A stretch of DNA of 9,954 nucleotides from JBLHKE01 sp047619485 (GCA_047619485.1 JBLHKE010000258.1:1-9954), one strand, 5' to 3'. Numbered from the stretch's first letter, positions 1 to 7,144 are shown. The notes: generated by a model not told the origin, from the letters alone. Made by a program: numbers and translations.

Positions 1-151
1 ACCGGCCAGGAAAATGCCATGGCAGAGTGCCGTAACCCCGATCGCTTTCAGCCAGGCTCCTTCGAGCTAAGGGGTTGTCAGGAAATAAGTCATACAAAGA
101 TGCGCAGGAATTTTAGTCAGCACCAAGGCAGATTTCAGCGATGATAGCGGG

Positions 152-1039
152 CTATTTGAGTTGGAAGCGAACGCGGGTGATGGCCAAAATAACCAGCAGA
201 TTGTAGGAGTTATTTACTGACAAGCCCTTAGTCGAGCCTGGGATGACATTGAGCGTGCGGCCTTGGGTGATCACGTCAGTGGCACCTGGGTCGTGCCAGA
301 CATCCAATTCGGTGTCGGGTGGGAACTCTAGCTTGAGTTCATCGGTCGAACTCGATTTGGCGCCAAAGCCCGCCAGCCCAATCCACTCTTGTTTGCCGTT
401 CAAGCTGCCAAGCGCCCACCGGTATTTGCCATTGCCACTTCTGCCGCCTCCCGAGTTCGAGACCCCGACATCCGTGACGATAAAGATGGCCTTCGAGTAA
501 TGAGTAGCGTTGATGGCGATCCGCCAGTGATTGTAGACCACCACCGATGTCGGTAGCCCGATGAATCCGCCAACTACCAGTAGCCAGAACGTGACTCTCG
601 GTAGATTGGAGGACGCCCACGATTTTGGGGCTTGGCAAGTGTTGGCTAAGGGCTCAAGGAGTGCGTAGAGAGACCAGAATATGGCCGCACCAAAGACCAG
701 TGACGAAAGCAGATAGATATCCCACTGCATCCCCCAAGCGAGGTCGCTAGCCCCTTTGTAGGATCGGGTCGCCGTGGCATAGCCTAGGCAGATCACGAAC
801 GCGATGGTTGCGAGCCAGGCAACATGTCGTTGGATCCTCTTCCCCTCTGACCCCTCTCGGCGAAACCGGCGGGCGTAGAGGAAGATTGAGATCAGCGTTG
901 GCGAAATCTTCTCCCACAGAATAAAAACAGGATAGACGGAGTTCTGAAAGATTGCCGAGGTGAACAAGCCGAAGATCCAGATGGAGAATGCGAGTCCAAA
1001 AATTCCGGCGGTCGGGAGCCTGGCGATCTTCTTCAACAT
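152..1039 (-). CDS. Multi-pass membrane protein of unknown function
   Basis: I do not recognise this 295-residue protein by family. Five hydrophobic helices are visible at about residues 11-31, 35-56, 72-90, 108-129 and 149-170. A polar, probably extracytoplasmic domain follows (about 172-277), then a short hydrophobic C-terminal stretch (278-291). The polar domain is glycine/serine-rich around 190-203. Its ending, with 'FPPDTELDVWHDPGATD' (239-255), recalls the beta domain of DUF3592-type membrane proteins, but that is only a resemblance. I chose the ATG at 1039 because GGAG lies six bases upstream. The open frame extends to a TTG at 1117, but that codon overlaps the loop of a perfect hairpin and has no supporting site. 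The gene sits 119 bases after the EWGTFT-protein gene on the same strand, so it may or may not share its transcript. Sampled stretches are near 45-55 % GC, clearly lower than its neighbours, which suggests separate acquisition. Confidence 0.75.
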   Translation of the reverse strand: MLKKIARLPTAGIFGLAFSIWIFGLFTSAIFQNSVYPVFILWEKISPTLISIFLYARRFRREGSEGKRIQRHVAWLATIAFVICLGYATATRSYKGASDLAWGMQWDIYLLSSLVFGAAIFWSLYALLEPLANTCQAPKSWASSNLPRVTFWLLVVGGFIGLPTSVVVYNHWRIAINATHYSKAIFIVTDVGVSNSGGGRSGNGKYRWALGSLNGKQEWIGLAGFGAKSSSTDELKLEFPPDTELDVWHDPGATDVITQGRTLNVIPGSTKGLSVNNSYNLLVILAITRVRFQLK

Positions 1040-1045
1040 TGGTTT

Positions 1046-1049
1046 CTCC
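1046..1049 (-). promoter_or_regulatory. Shine-Dalgarno site deciding the start of the membrane protein
   Basis: On the minus strand GGAG is followed by six bases (AAACCA) and then the ATG at 1039-1037. It is among the clearest ribosome binding sites in the window, and it favours this ATG over the upstream in-frame TTG at 1117. Confidence 0.65.
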
Positions 1050-1107
1050 GCAGACGCTATGGGGGCGTCACCATTTTTCAAGGCGATCGACCGAGCTTGT
1101 ATCTTTC

Positions 1108-1129
1108 GGGCAGACAAGAGTGTCTGCCC
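1108..1129. repeat. REP-like perfect hairpin (9-bp arms, 4-base loop)
   Basis: The arms GGGCAGACA and TGTCTGCCC are perfectly complementary around the loop AGAG. No T-run follows on either strand, so it is not a canonical intrinsic terminator, although it could stabilise the 3' end of the EWGTFT-protein mRNA. Its intergenic position and compact form resemble REP elements, the substrates of RAYT transposases. A RAYT gene lies about 5 kb away in this window. I saw no second copy here, so its repetitive nature is an inference. Confidence 0.6.
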
Positions 1130-1134
1130 TCCAG

Positions 1135-1151
1135 TCCGGCCGGCGTCCGGA
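1135..1151. repeat. Second short inverted repeat next to the REP-like hairpin
   Basis: TCCGG and CCGGA form a 5-bp stem around the seven bases CCGGCGT; the left arm also sits in the self-complementary CCGGCCGG. It begins five bases after the main hairpin. The pair could be a composite element (like a BIME) or simply GC-rich mRNA structure. It is short enough to be chance. Confidence 0.3.
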
Positions 1152-1158
1152 GTTGAAT

Positions 1159-2853
1159 TTACTCAGCTATGGCTTTTTTGATCGCGGTGGCGGCCTGGAG
1201 TTTCTGCTGCTTCAACCACTCGTGTTCGAGCAATTGGAAGCGGGAGTTGACCTGGTTGCTGAGGATGGTGCGGGCGCGCTCCATGCCTCCGGCAGCGTAG
1301 CGGCCGAGTTGTAGCGAGGCGAATTTCTTCGCGTCGTCAGCGATATTCTCGGGCTTCGCGACCGGGTTCAGCACCGAGGTGAGTATTGCTTCGGTCTCGC
1401 GGGTGATCAACTCTAGGCGCGCCACAAAGACGCGCTCGATCTTCTTCGGCTTGGGAGTGATCGTCAATGGCACCATGGCGTCGGCGATGCTCTGCGGCAG
1501 CACAGCGAGGACGCGCGTGCCTGGCTCGATGAACCAGAGGTCGTCCCAGGTGGCGACCATCGCAGCGGCTTCTGCTTTGGTTAGTCCCTCTGCGTGCAGC
1601 GCGGCGATCATCTCGGCGCGCAGCTCGACGGCGACTTCGTCGGCAGATCTGTCTGGATCGGGGAAATGGATCTCCGGTTGGTTGGGCGATTCGTCAGTGG
1701 CGCTGCTGAATGTTTTGAGCTGCTCGACCGAGACGAACGAACTCTTCCCGCCGACCACTTGGAGGGCGAACAGTTTCGGGATAGTCGCTTGCCCGCTGTT
1801 GGTCAGGACAAAAGTGTTCGGGCTATTCAGCTGGTGGGCGGTGAGTTCAAAGTGTCTGCGGTTTCCGGCTCCTCGGTAGAAGATGAAATGGTCGATGGGT
1901 TCGATCTTTGGAGGAGCGGTTGCCGCTTGCTGCTTGTCTGAAATGAGGGCCATCTCGACCAACGCTTGCTGCAGCGCGTGCGGTTTGTAGACAGGGGTCG
2001 GTTTCTTCACTACGGGCTCGGGTGTTCGCGAGAATGGGGTCGGCAGTGGCTTGTTGCGGAACAGCCATGCCTCCGGGACGGCGCGGGCAGCAGCGTAGTG
2101 CCGGCCAAGTGGCTCTGCGGCGACTGGCACCTTTTTGAGTTCGGGAGAATCCGGGGCTAGCAGGGTGCCACGCCACGTGATCGTGCTAAACCGGTTGATC
2201 GCAGCTGGGGGGAACACCTCGGTGATGCGCCCTTCCGGAAAGCCAGCAGTCACGGTGATGTCCATCTGTTTCTCTGGGTAGAAGTACAATACGGGCGTCT
2301 CCATGCGCACATTGTCCAAGCCGCTGGCTAGATTGAAGGTGCCGCTCTTGCCGCCGAAAAATCCGGTGCGCTGCACGAAGGGTGGCAGGTCGACTAGCTT
2401 GTTCGGCGCCTGATACCATTTGATCACCTGTCCGTTGGATCCCTGCAGCACGGTGAAAGTTCCCCACTCGTGCACTTCGAGATCCGCGATCTCGTCGCTC
2501 TTCTGAGCCACACCCATCGCTGGTCTCTTGCCTGCCTTCTTGGCGACTGCGTGCCAGTGCTCGACGGCCATTTCCCCATCCCGCAGCGACCAGCGCTCGA
2601 GCCGATCATCTTCGTAGGCGATCTCGACCACGCCGTTGTTCAGCGTGGCTTTGCCGGTGGCGCTGCGTTTCGGTTCCGAGACTTTGACGGTGCCGTCGGC
2701 TGCGATCTGACAGTTCTCGACGACGCCGTTGTTGAAGGTGACGATCCAGCTGCCGACCGGCAGTTGCGATTCCGCGCCCTTCGCGCTGGCGTGGGCGATC
2801 ATGGCCATCAGCGCGATCGCGACGGCGACTATGGGGTTCAATTTCGTTTTCAT
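1159..2853 (-). CDS. Exported EWGTFT-motif protein of unknown function
   Basis: This 564-residue protein begins with a signal peptide: MKTK, a hydrophobic core at about 8-21, and a likely cleavage after HASA (residue 24). A first small domain (about 32-101) reads like a beta-sandwich, with two similar NNGVVE strands (41-46 and 72-77) and a final EHW (98-100). The second, larger domain starts with 'VHEWGTFTVLQG' (127-138) and continues with 'NVRMETPVLYFY' (181-192) and 'DHFIFYRGAGN' (321-331). I know these motifs from exported hypothetical proteins of Verrucomicrobiota, Planctomycetota and myxobacteria; no function is established to my knowledge. A charged C-terminal part follows (about 480-564). 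The start ATG lies 24 bases after the sigma-factor stop, so the two are almost surely cotranscribed. There is no Shine-Dalgarno site; the spacer holds a 9-bp direct repeat. It probably acts in the periplasm or at the cell surface. Confidence 0.85.
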   Translation of the reverse strand: MKTKLNPIVAVAIALMAMIAHASAKGAESQLPVGSWIVTFNNGVVENCQIAADGTVKVSEPKRSATGKATLNNGVVEIAYEDDRLERWSLRDGEMAVEHWHAVAKKAGKRPAMGVAQKSDEIADLEVHEWGTFTVLQGSNGQVIKWYQAPNKLVDLPPFVQRTGFFGGKSGTFNLASGLDNVRMETPVLYFYPEKQMDITVTAGFPEGRITEVFPPAAINRFSTITWRGTLLAPDSPELKKVPVAAEPLGRHYAAARAVPEAWLFRNKPLPTPFSRTPEPVVKKPTPVYKPHALQQALVEMALISDKQQAATAPPKIEPIDHFIFYRGAGNRRHFELTAHQLNSPNTFVLTNSGQATIPKLFALQVVGGKSSFVSVEQLKTFSSATDESPNQPEIHFPDPDRSADEVAVELRAEMIAALHAEGLTKAEAAAMVATWDDLWFIEPGTRVLAVLPQSIADAMVPLTITPKPKKIERVFVARLELITRETEAILTSVLNPVAKPENIADDAKKFASLQLGRYAAGGMERARTILSNQVNSRFQLLEHEWLKQQKLQAATAIKKAIAE

Positions 2854-2873
2854 GGTTTTGTTCTGGTTTTGTT
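2854..2873. repeat. 9-bp tandem direct repeat in the sigma/EWGTFT spacer
   Basis: On the minus strand AACAAAACC occurs twice, separated by AG, and the second copy directly touches the ATG at 2853. It fills most of the 24-base gap between the two genes and stands where a ribosome binding site would be. It may act as an unstructured A-rich translation enhancer, or be a slippage duplication. Confidence 0.5.
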
Positions 2874-2877
2874 AGAG

Positions 2878-4860
2878 CTATTTACCGATTCGCTCGATTC
2901 GTTCGGCTGGCCAACCAGCATTGCTGAGAAAGGCGTCCGCGGCGTCTGCGTTGCGTGATCTCCAGTTGGCGAAGACCCGGTCGATGGTGTCGTCGCGCAT
3001 TTCGGAGTCGGAGACGGTCTCGGCCCAGCGCAGCGCGCTCTCCGGATCGAGGTCGGCGACCTGGCGCGAGAAGGTCATGCGCGCTGTGTCGCTGGTCGGG
3101 CCAGCCGGTTGCTTGCCGAGCCATTCGCCGGCGGCATTCGGGTCGAGTTGTGCCCAGACGTTGATGATTTTTACAAGGGTGTCCGGCCCGGGCACGTGCT
3201 CGGTCCACCAGTCTGCCGCCGGTGCGGGATCGCATTGCAGCCAGGTGAAGCCGAGGCTGTCCATCAGGCGGGTGCGCTCCCAGGAGGGTTCGGCTTTTTT
3301 AACGAAGTCGGCTGCCGCAGCGGCATCGCGCCGCGCCCACTGTTCGATCATCGCACGCTTCGCTTGGATGCGTGTCTCGTCGTTGTGGATCTCGGCGATC
3401 AGTGCGGTGATCTGTTCGCGGTCAGTATCGGTTTGCACCGTATCGAGGATGCCACGCAGAGCCAGTGCGCGTTTCGGTGGTTCGAGCGCCTGCAATCGCA
3501 TCATCGCCCGACGCGGATCGTGATTGGCCATGCTGCGGAAAATAGTGGCGACTGCCGATTCATCGATTGGCACATTGCGAAACTGGTGGGAGCCGGTCTT
3601 GCCGGCGATGCCGAGTACAGCGTCTGGATTGTGCATCGCCCAAGCCATCAGCACGCCCTGGGCGAGGTCGGCGCGTTCGCCCGTCGCCGCCTCGGTCTGC
3701 ACCCAGGCCATCGCCGCCCGCGGTTGCAACTCTGCCCAGTGGGCGAGGATGTTTTTCGAGAGCAGCACGCGCGCCGGTTCGTCTCTTAATTCTGCAGTCA
3801 GCGCGAGCGCCTCCGGCATCTGCTCGACGTCGATCAGTGTGATGAAACCGAGTGCCTTTGCGGTTCCCGCGACCCTCTCGCGACCCCCCGCCCATTCAGC
3901 GGCAGCGGCGGCGATCAATTCCTCTAGCTTGAGTGGCACCGGAGCAACGCTTGGTGTTGGGTTCACCGCTGCGTTTTTCACAGCAGCTCCCTCACCGGTC
4001 GCTTTTCTCTCCCAGGCTCGAGAGGTGTCGTCGGCTGGGGCTGACTCGGGCCGGATCATCTTCGATCCGGCAAAACCTGCCATCGCCACGATTGCCACCA
4101 AGGCGGCACCCGCCTTGAAGCGTGCGGCGGCACCCAATCCGGACAGCGCCCCAATGAGTGAACTTCCCGCCGCCGTCGAAGCGGTCGCGGCACCCGCCAG
4201 CGAATGCGCAGAAATATTTGCTGCCAGCGACCGCGGTGCGGCGGTGACCGAGTTGGCGAGCATCAATGAAGCGAGGGCGCCACCGCTGCTGACCACGCCG
4301 CTTCGGCTGAGTATGGTGCGCAGTTTATCCACTGCTCGGCTGACTTTTTTCTGCGCCGAGTCATCGCTCATGCCCAACGCCTCGCCGACCGAGCGGAAGT
4401 CCCGTCCTTCGAAAAAGCGCAGTACGAGCGCGACGCGGTCGGTGCTCGGGAGCGTGTCCATCGCCGCGTCGAGCAGCGGGGCGGTCGCTGACCACTCTGG
4501 ATCGGTCGCTGCGGAAAGTTGGGAAGCATTCATGGTGGCAGCATCTTGTTCGCGGGCGCGGCGACGGCGTTCTTTGTCGATCATTTTCGAGGCGACGAAC
4601 CTGGTGTGACGTTGCAGCCAACCACCCGGCGGCATGTCGGTTGGGATGCGTGCCGCCTTGCGGGCAAAATCGACAAACACCGTCTGTGCGACATCCTCGG
4701 CCAGTGCTCGGTCGCCGTTCACCCTCCGCAGGGCTGCCGAGAACACGTGATCTAGATGGCGGCCGACCAGTTCTTCGAAGGCTGCGGCGGAAGCATCCCG
4801 CATGTAGCGCTGCAGTAATTCGGCGTCGGTGTTCGCATTCATGGCGGTAGGTTCAGTCAT
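2878..4860 (-). CDS. ECF sigma factor fused to a transmembrane helix and an alpha-helical repeat domain
   Basis: The N-terminal third of this 660-residue protein is an ECF-type sigma factor. Region 2 spans about 13-103, with 'DVAQTVFVDFARKAARI' (56-72) and 'GGWLQRHTRFVASKMID' (79-95). Region 4 spans about 125-185, with the helix-turn-helix around 'FRSVGEALGMSDDSAQKK' (155-172). An alanine-rich stretch (190-248) leads to a probable membrane helix at about 249-264. The rest (310-660) is a degenerate repeat of about 32 residues with core W-A-x-x-DP-x-AA-x-x-W. Copies start near 371, 403, 440, 504, 536, 565, 597 and 629, which suggests an alpha solenoid. Ordinary ECF factors are about 170-200 residues long. 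It is the first gene of a unit with the EWGTFT protein. I infer a membrane-tethered sigma factor with the solenoid outside the cytoplasm, perhaps released by proteolysis. No separate anti-sigma gene is visible. The ATG at 4860 has only GGGG directly before it; a second ATG lies at 4842. Confidence 0.88.
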   Translation of the reverse strand: MTEPTAMNANTDAELLQRYMRDASAAAFEELVGRHLDHVFSAALRRVNGDRALAEDVAQTVFVDFARKAARIPTDMPPGGWLQRHTRFVASKMIDKERRRRAREQDAATMNASQLSAATDPEWSATAPLLDAAMDTLPSTDRVALVLRFFEGRDFRSVGEALGMSDDSAQKKVSRAVDKLRTILSRSGVVSSGGALASLMLANSVTAAPRSLAANISAHSLAGAATASTAAGSSLIGALSGLGAAARFKAGAALVAIVAMAGFAGSKMIRPESAPADDTSRAWERKATGEGAAVKNAAVNPTPSVAPVPLKLEELIAAAAAEWAGGRERVAGTAKALGFITLIDVEQMPEALALTAELRDEPARVLLSKNILAHWAELQPRAAMAWVQTEAATGERADLAQGVLMAWAMHNPDAVLGIAGKTGSHQFRNVPIDESAVATIFRSMANHDPRRAMMRLQALEPPKRALALRGILDTVQTDTDREQITALIAEIHNDETRIQAKRAMIEQWARRDAAAAADFVKKAEPSWERTRLMDSLGFTWLQCDPAPAADWWTEHVPGPDTLVKIINVWAQLDPNAAGEWLGKQPAGPTSDTARMTFSRQVADLDPESALRWAETVSDSEMRDDTIDRVFANWRSRNADAADAFLSNAGWPAERIERIGK

Positions 4861-4927
4861 CCCCGTTCACCATACAAGAACGGGCAGGAACTAAGAATCC
4901 GACAAGAAACTGAATTTTTCTACTGCG

Positions 4928-4937
4928 GAAGGCCTTC
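4928..4937. promoter_or_regulatory. Perfect 10-bp palindrome in the divergent sigma/ald intergenic region
   Basis: GAAGGCCTTC lies roughly midway in the 149-base gap between the divergent starts of the sigma gene (4860) and alanine dehydrogenase (5010). It could be an operator serving both. I found no convincing -35/-10 pair for either gene, and a 10-bp palindrome can arise by chance. Confidence 0.25.
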
Positions 4938-4998
4938 AGTTGTCTAGAAACGATCGGTCGCGCCACGAATGTGGATTGCCTTAATAGCTCACCTGCGC

Positions 4999-5002
4999 AA
5001 GG
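4999..5002 (+). promoter_or_regulatory. Shine-Dalgarno-like site of alanine dehydrogenase
   Basis: AAGG is followed by seven bases and then the ATG at 5010. It supports this start over the in-frame GTG at 4971, which would add 13 residues absent from the family. Confidence 0.5.
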
Positions 5003-5009
5003 TTTTGTC

Positions 5010-6128
5010 ATGAGTCAAAGCACCACCATCGGCGTCCCAAAGGAGATCAAAGATCATGAGAATCGGATTGCGATGCTCCCATCGGGTGCGCGGGAGTTGG
5101 TCGACCGAGGACATCGGGTGATCGTTCAGGCTGGGGCCGGTGTAGGCGCGTCCTATCTCGACCCGGAGTATGTGGCGGCTGGCGCTGAGCTGGTCGAGAC
5201 GGCCGCGGAGGTGTTCGCGGAAGCCGATCTGATTGTCAAAGTGAAGGAGCCGCAGCCCTCGGAGGTGGCGATGCTCGAGCCGCGTCATACTTTGTTCACC
5301 TACTTGCACCTCGCGGCAGACAAAATGCTCACTGAGGATCTGGTCGCTACCGGCTGCACTGCGATCGCCTATGAGACGATCGAGGTGAATGGCCGCTTGC
5401 CGCTGCTCGAGCCAATGAGCGAGATCGCTGGACGCATGTCGGTGATCGTCGGTGCCTACCACTTGGCCCGCCATCGCGGTGGGCGGGGGGTCTTGCTCGG
5501 TGGCGTGCCTGGCGTGTTGCCGGGGCGCGTGGTGGTCATCGGCGGAGGCACGGCGGGCGTCAACGCGGCGCGGGTGGCGACTGGGATGGGGGCAGACGTG
5601 ACGATCTTGGAAGTGGATCTCGAGCGAATGCGGTTTTTGGACATCACGATGGATCGGGCGCACACACTCTACTCGAGCCGCGCGAGCTTGCTCGACCAGC
5701 TGCCACGCGTCGACTTGATCATCGGCGCGGTGCTCGTGCCAGGTGCCAAGGCGCCGAAGTTGATCACCCGCGAGATGCTGAAAGTGATGCAGCCGGGTAG
5801 CGTGTTCGTCGATATCGCCGTCGATCAGGGGGGCTGCGCGGAGACGACGCGACCGACGACCCACAGCGATCCGACCTACGTCGAGGAGGACGTTATCCAT
5901 TACTGCGTGGCAAACATGCCGGGCGCCTACTCCCGCACGGCAACGCAAGCCCTGACCAATGTGACCCACACCTATCTGAACCTCATCGCCGACTTGGGGC
6001 TGGCGGCGGCTTGCGAGAAGAATCCGCAGTTGATCGGCGGGATCAATTGCCGCGCGGGTGAACTCACCTGTCCGGCGGTCGGCGAGGCGCATGGTATGCA
6101 GTTTTCTGTGCCGGATTTCGGCAGATAG
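5010..6128 (+). CDS. ald: Alanine dehydrogenase (NAD-dependent)
   Basis: This cytoplasmic enzyme catalyses L-alanine + NAD+ + H2O to pyruvate + ammonia + NADH, linking alanine use with nitrogen release, or the reverse. The 372 residues match the family's usual length of about 370. The N-terminal AlaDh/PNT domain begins 'IGVPKEIKDHENRIAMLP' (7-24). By alignment from memory with the Mycobacterium tuberculosis enzyme, the catalytic residues are present: R19, K79 (in KVKEP), H100 (in YLHLA) and D272 (in VDIAVDQGG). The Rossmann motif is G178-x-G180-x-x-G183. E201, at the end of the next strand, sits where an acidic residue binds the ribose of NAD. 'CVANMP' (299-304) is also typical. The length and the single pair of domains separate it from transhydrogenase alpha subunits. 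The gene is divergent from the sigma factor and convergent with the transposase, 11 bases away, with no evident terminator hairpin between. Confidence 0.96.
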   Translation: MSQSTTIGVPKEIKDHENRIAMLPSGARELVDRGHRVIVQAGAGVGASYLDPEYVAAGAELVETAAEVFAEADLIVKVKEPQPSEVAMLEPRHTLFTYLHLAADKMLTEDLVATGCTAIAYETIEVNGRLPLLEPMSEIAGRMSVIVGAYHLARHRGGRGVLLGGVPGVLPGRVVVIGGGTAGVNAARVATGMGADVTILEVDLERMRFLDITMDRAHTLYSSRASLLDQLPRVDLIIGAVLVPGAKAPKLITREMLKVMQPGSVFVDIAVDQGGCAETTRPTTHSDPTYVEEDVIHYCVANMPGAYSRTATQALTNVTHTYLNLIADLGLAAACEKNPQLIGGINCRAGELTCPAVGEAHGMQFSVPDFGR

Positions 6129-6139
6129 ATCGCAAATTT

Positions 6140-7144
6140 TTAGGGGTCGCTAGGAACCACCGGTTTTACCCGCAGGGCGCGTGCTGACCTAAGCCCGTCC
6201 CAATCGCCTCCGCTCATCTTGCGTGCCCCGCTCTTGCGCTCGGGGGTGAAGACCTCTCGACATATGGCGAATACCGACTCCACGAACGACTCACGCCCGA
6301 CCGCCAGGCCATCGCTAAAATAGCGGACTCGGCAACGCAGCAGTTGCGCCAGCGAGAGCTTCCCACCCGCCGCCCAGACCTTTGCAACGGCGGCATGCGA
6401 TAGCCCGGATTGAGCAGAACGTTTCTCGCCGATACCAAATAGGATCTTGCGGTAGCGTGGACCGACATCGCCCCAGTTGGCGTTTTCCTTGAAGTCCTCG
6501 AGCGCCCTAGAGATGCCTCTCCGTGCCACGCGATCGCCCGCCACTGCTTCGCTGTAACCGCACCAGCGGTAGTCTTTGGGGTCATCAACCATGGCAGCCC
6601 GAACACAGTTCAAATCGATGTAGGCAGCAACCTTGAGCAAGGAGTTCCAATGACCTTCGACGATCACGCTTTTGAAACGCGATTCCCACAAGACGCCGAC
6701 CCGGTCGTGGGTGCGATTGAACCAGAGGGTGAACTTCTGCTTCAGCGTTTTCATGAACTCGCTGAGATCCCACATACGTTTCAGGAAGCGGGCGCGCAAC
6801 TGCTGTAGGGGATCGCTGCCAACGCGTTGCGCCTCCTCGAATTCCCGTTCGATCGCAAGCATTGAGTCGGGCGAGTAAAGTGCCCGACAGCGCTCCAGAA
6901 TTTCCTCATCTGAGGGATCGACAAAAGGGCGGGGAGGGACTTCGACCAAGACGTGAAAGTGGTTTGAGAGAATCGTCCAAGTGAGCACCCGGACTCCAGA
7001 GAAGGCCTCGACCTGCCTGAGAATCTTGCGGAAGACATCGCGCTCATGCGCTTGGAAGACAAAATTGCGATCAACCACCCGACTCAAGCAGTGGTAATAT
7101 GAACTGGATTGTACGGCTGGCAAGATGGTGCGGCAACGAGGCAT
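6140..7144 (-). CDS. REP-associated tyrosine transposase (RAYT, Y1/HUH family)
   Basis: This is a single-strand DNA transposase-like enzyme of the IS200/IS605 Y1 superfamily; RAYTs are linked to REP palindromes. Residue numbers count from the ATG at 7144 (334 residues). The HUH motif is 'SNHFHVLVEVP', with H62 and H64. 'GVLWESRFKS' (150-159) is followed by 'AAYIDLNCVRA', whose Y175 is the likely nucleophile. Most relatives have NPVRA at this place; here it is NCVRA. About 111 residues separate HUH and tyrosine, roughly twice the distance in the short E. coli RAYT, because of a charged helical insertion (about 75-130). A C-terminal extension (about 205-334) is present, and the frame looks intact. 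I prefer the ATG at 7144 because relatives begin MPR-x-x; an in-frame ATG at 7159 would add five residues, and neither has a Shine-Dalgarno site. No adjacent insertion-sequence ends are obvious, which fits a domesticated RAYT. Confidence 0.88.
   Translation of the reverse strand: MPRCRTILPAVQSSSYYHCLSRVVDRNFVFQAHERDVFRKILRQVEAFSGVRVLTWTILSNHFHVLVEVPPRPFVDPSDEEILERCRALYSPDSMLAIEREFEEAQRVGSDPLQQLRARFLKRMWDLSEFMKTLKQKFTLWFNRTHDRVGVLWESRFKSVIVEGHWNSLLKVAAYIDLNCVRAAMVDDPKDYRWCGYSEAVAGDRVARRGISRALEDFKENANWGDVGPRYRKILFGIGEKRSAQSGLSHAAVAKVWAAGGKLSLAQLLRCRVRYFSDGLAVGRESFVESVFAICREVFTPERKSGARKMSGGDWDGLRSARALRVKPVVPSDP

Noticed and set aside
1..151. A minus-strand frame from about 67 to 1 reads like protein ('AWLKAIGVTALCHGIFLAG') and is preceded by GAAGGAG.
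   Set aside because: The only codon at a suitable distance is CTG and an in-frame stop lies just upstream. The piece is too short to assign a gene running off the left edge.
1040..1117. Extension of the membrane protein to a TTG start at 1117.
   Set aside because: The TTG overlaps the loop of a perfect hairpin, whereas the ATG at 1039 has a well-spaced GGAG.
1108..1129. Intrinsic transcription terminator after the EWGTFT gene.
   Set aside because: The stem is strong but no T-run follows on either strand; a REP-like element is the better description.
3524..4609. 361-codon plus-strand frame opposite the sigma-factor gene.
   Set aside because: It is alanine/serine-rich antisense of a well-supported sigma factor, without motifs.
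4971..5009. N-terminal extension of alanine dehydrogenase from a GTG at 4971.
   Set aside because: The extra 13 residues do not belong to the family; the ATG at 5010 has AAGG upstream and gives the normal length.
4989..6092. 367-codon minus-strand frame opposite alanine dehydrogenase.
   Set aside because: It is rich in R, H and D, as expected for the antisense of a GC-rich gene; the sense strand is unambiguous ald.
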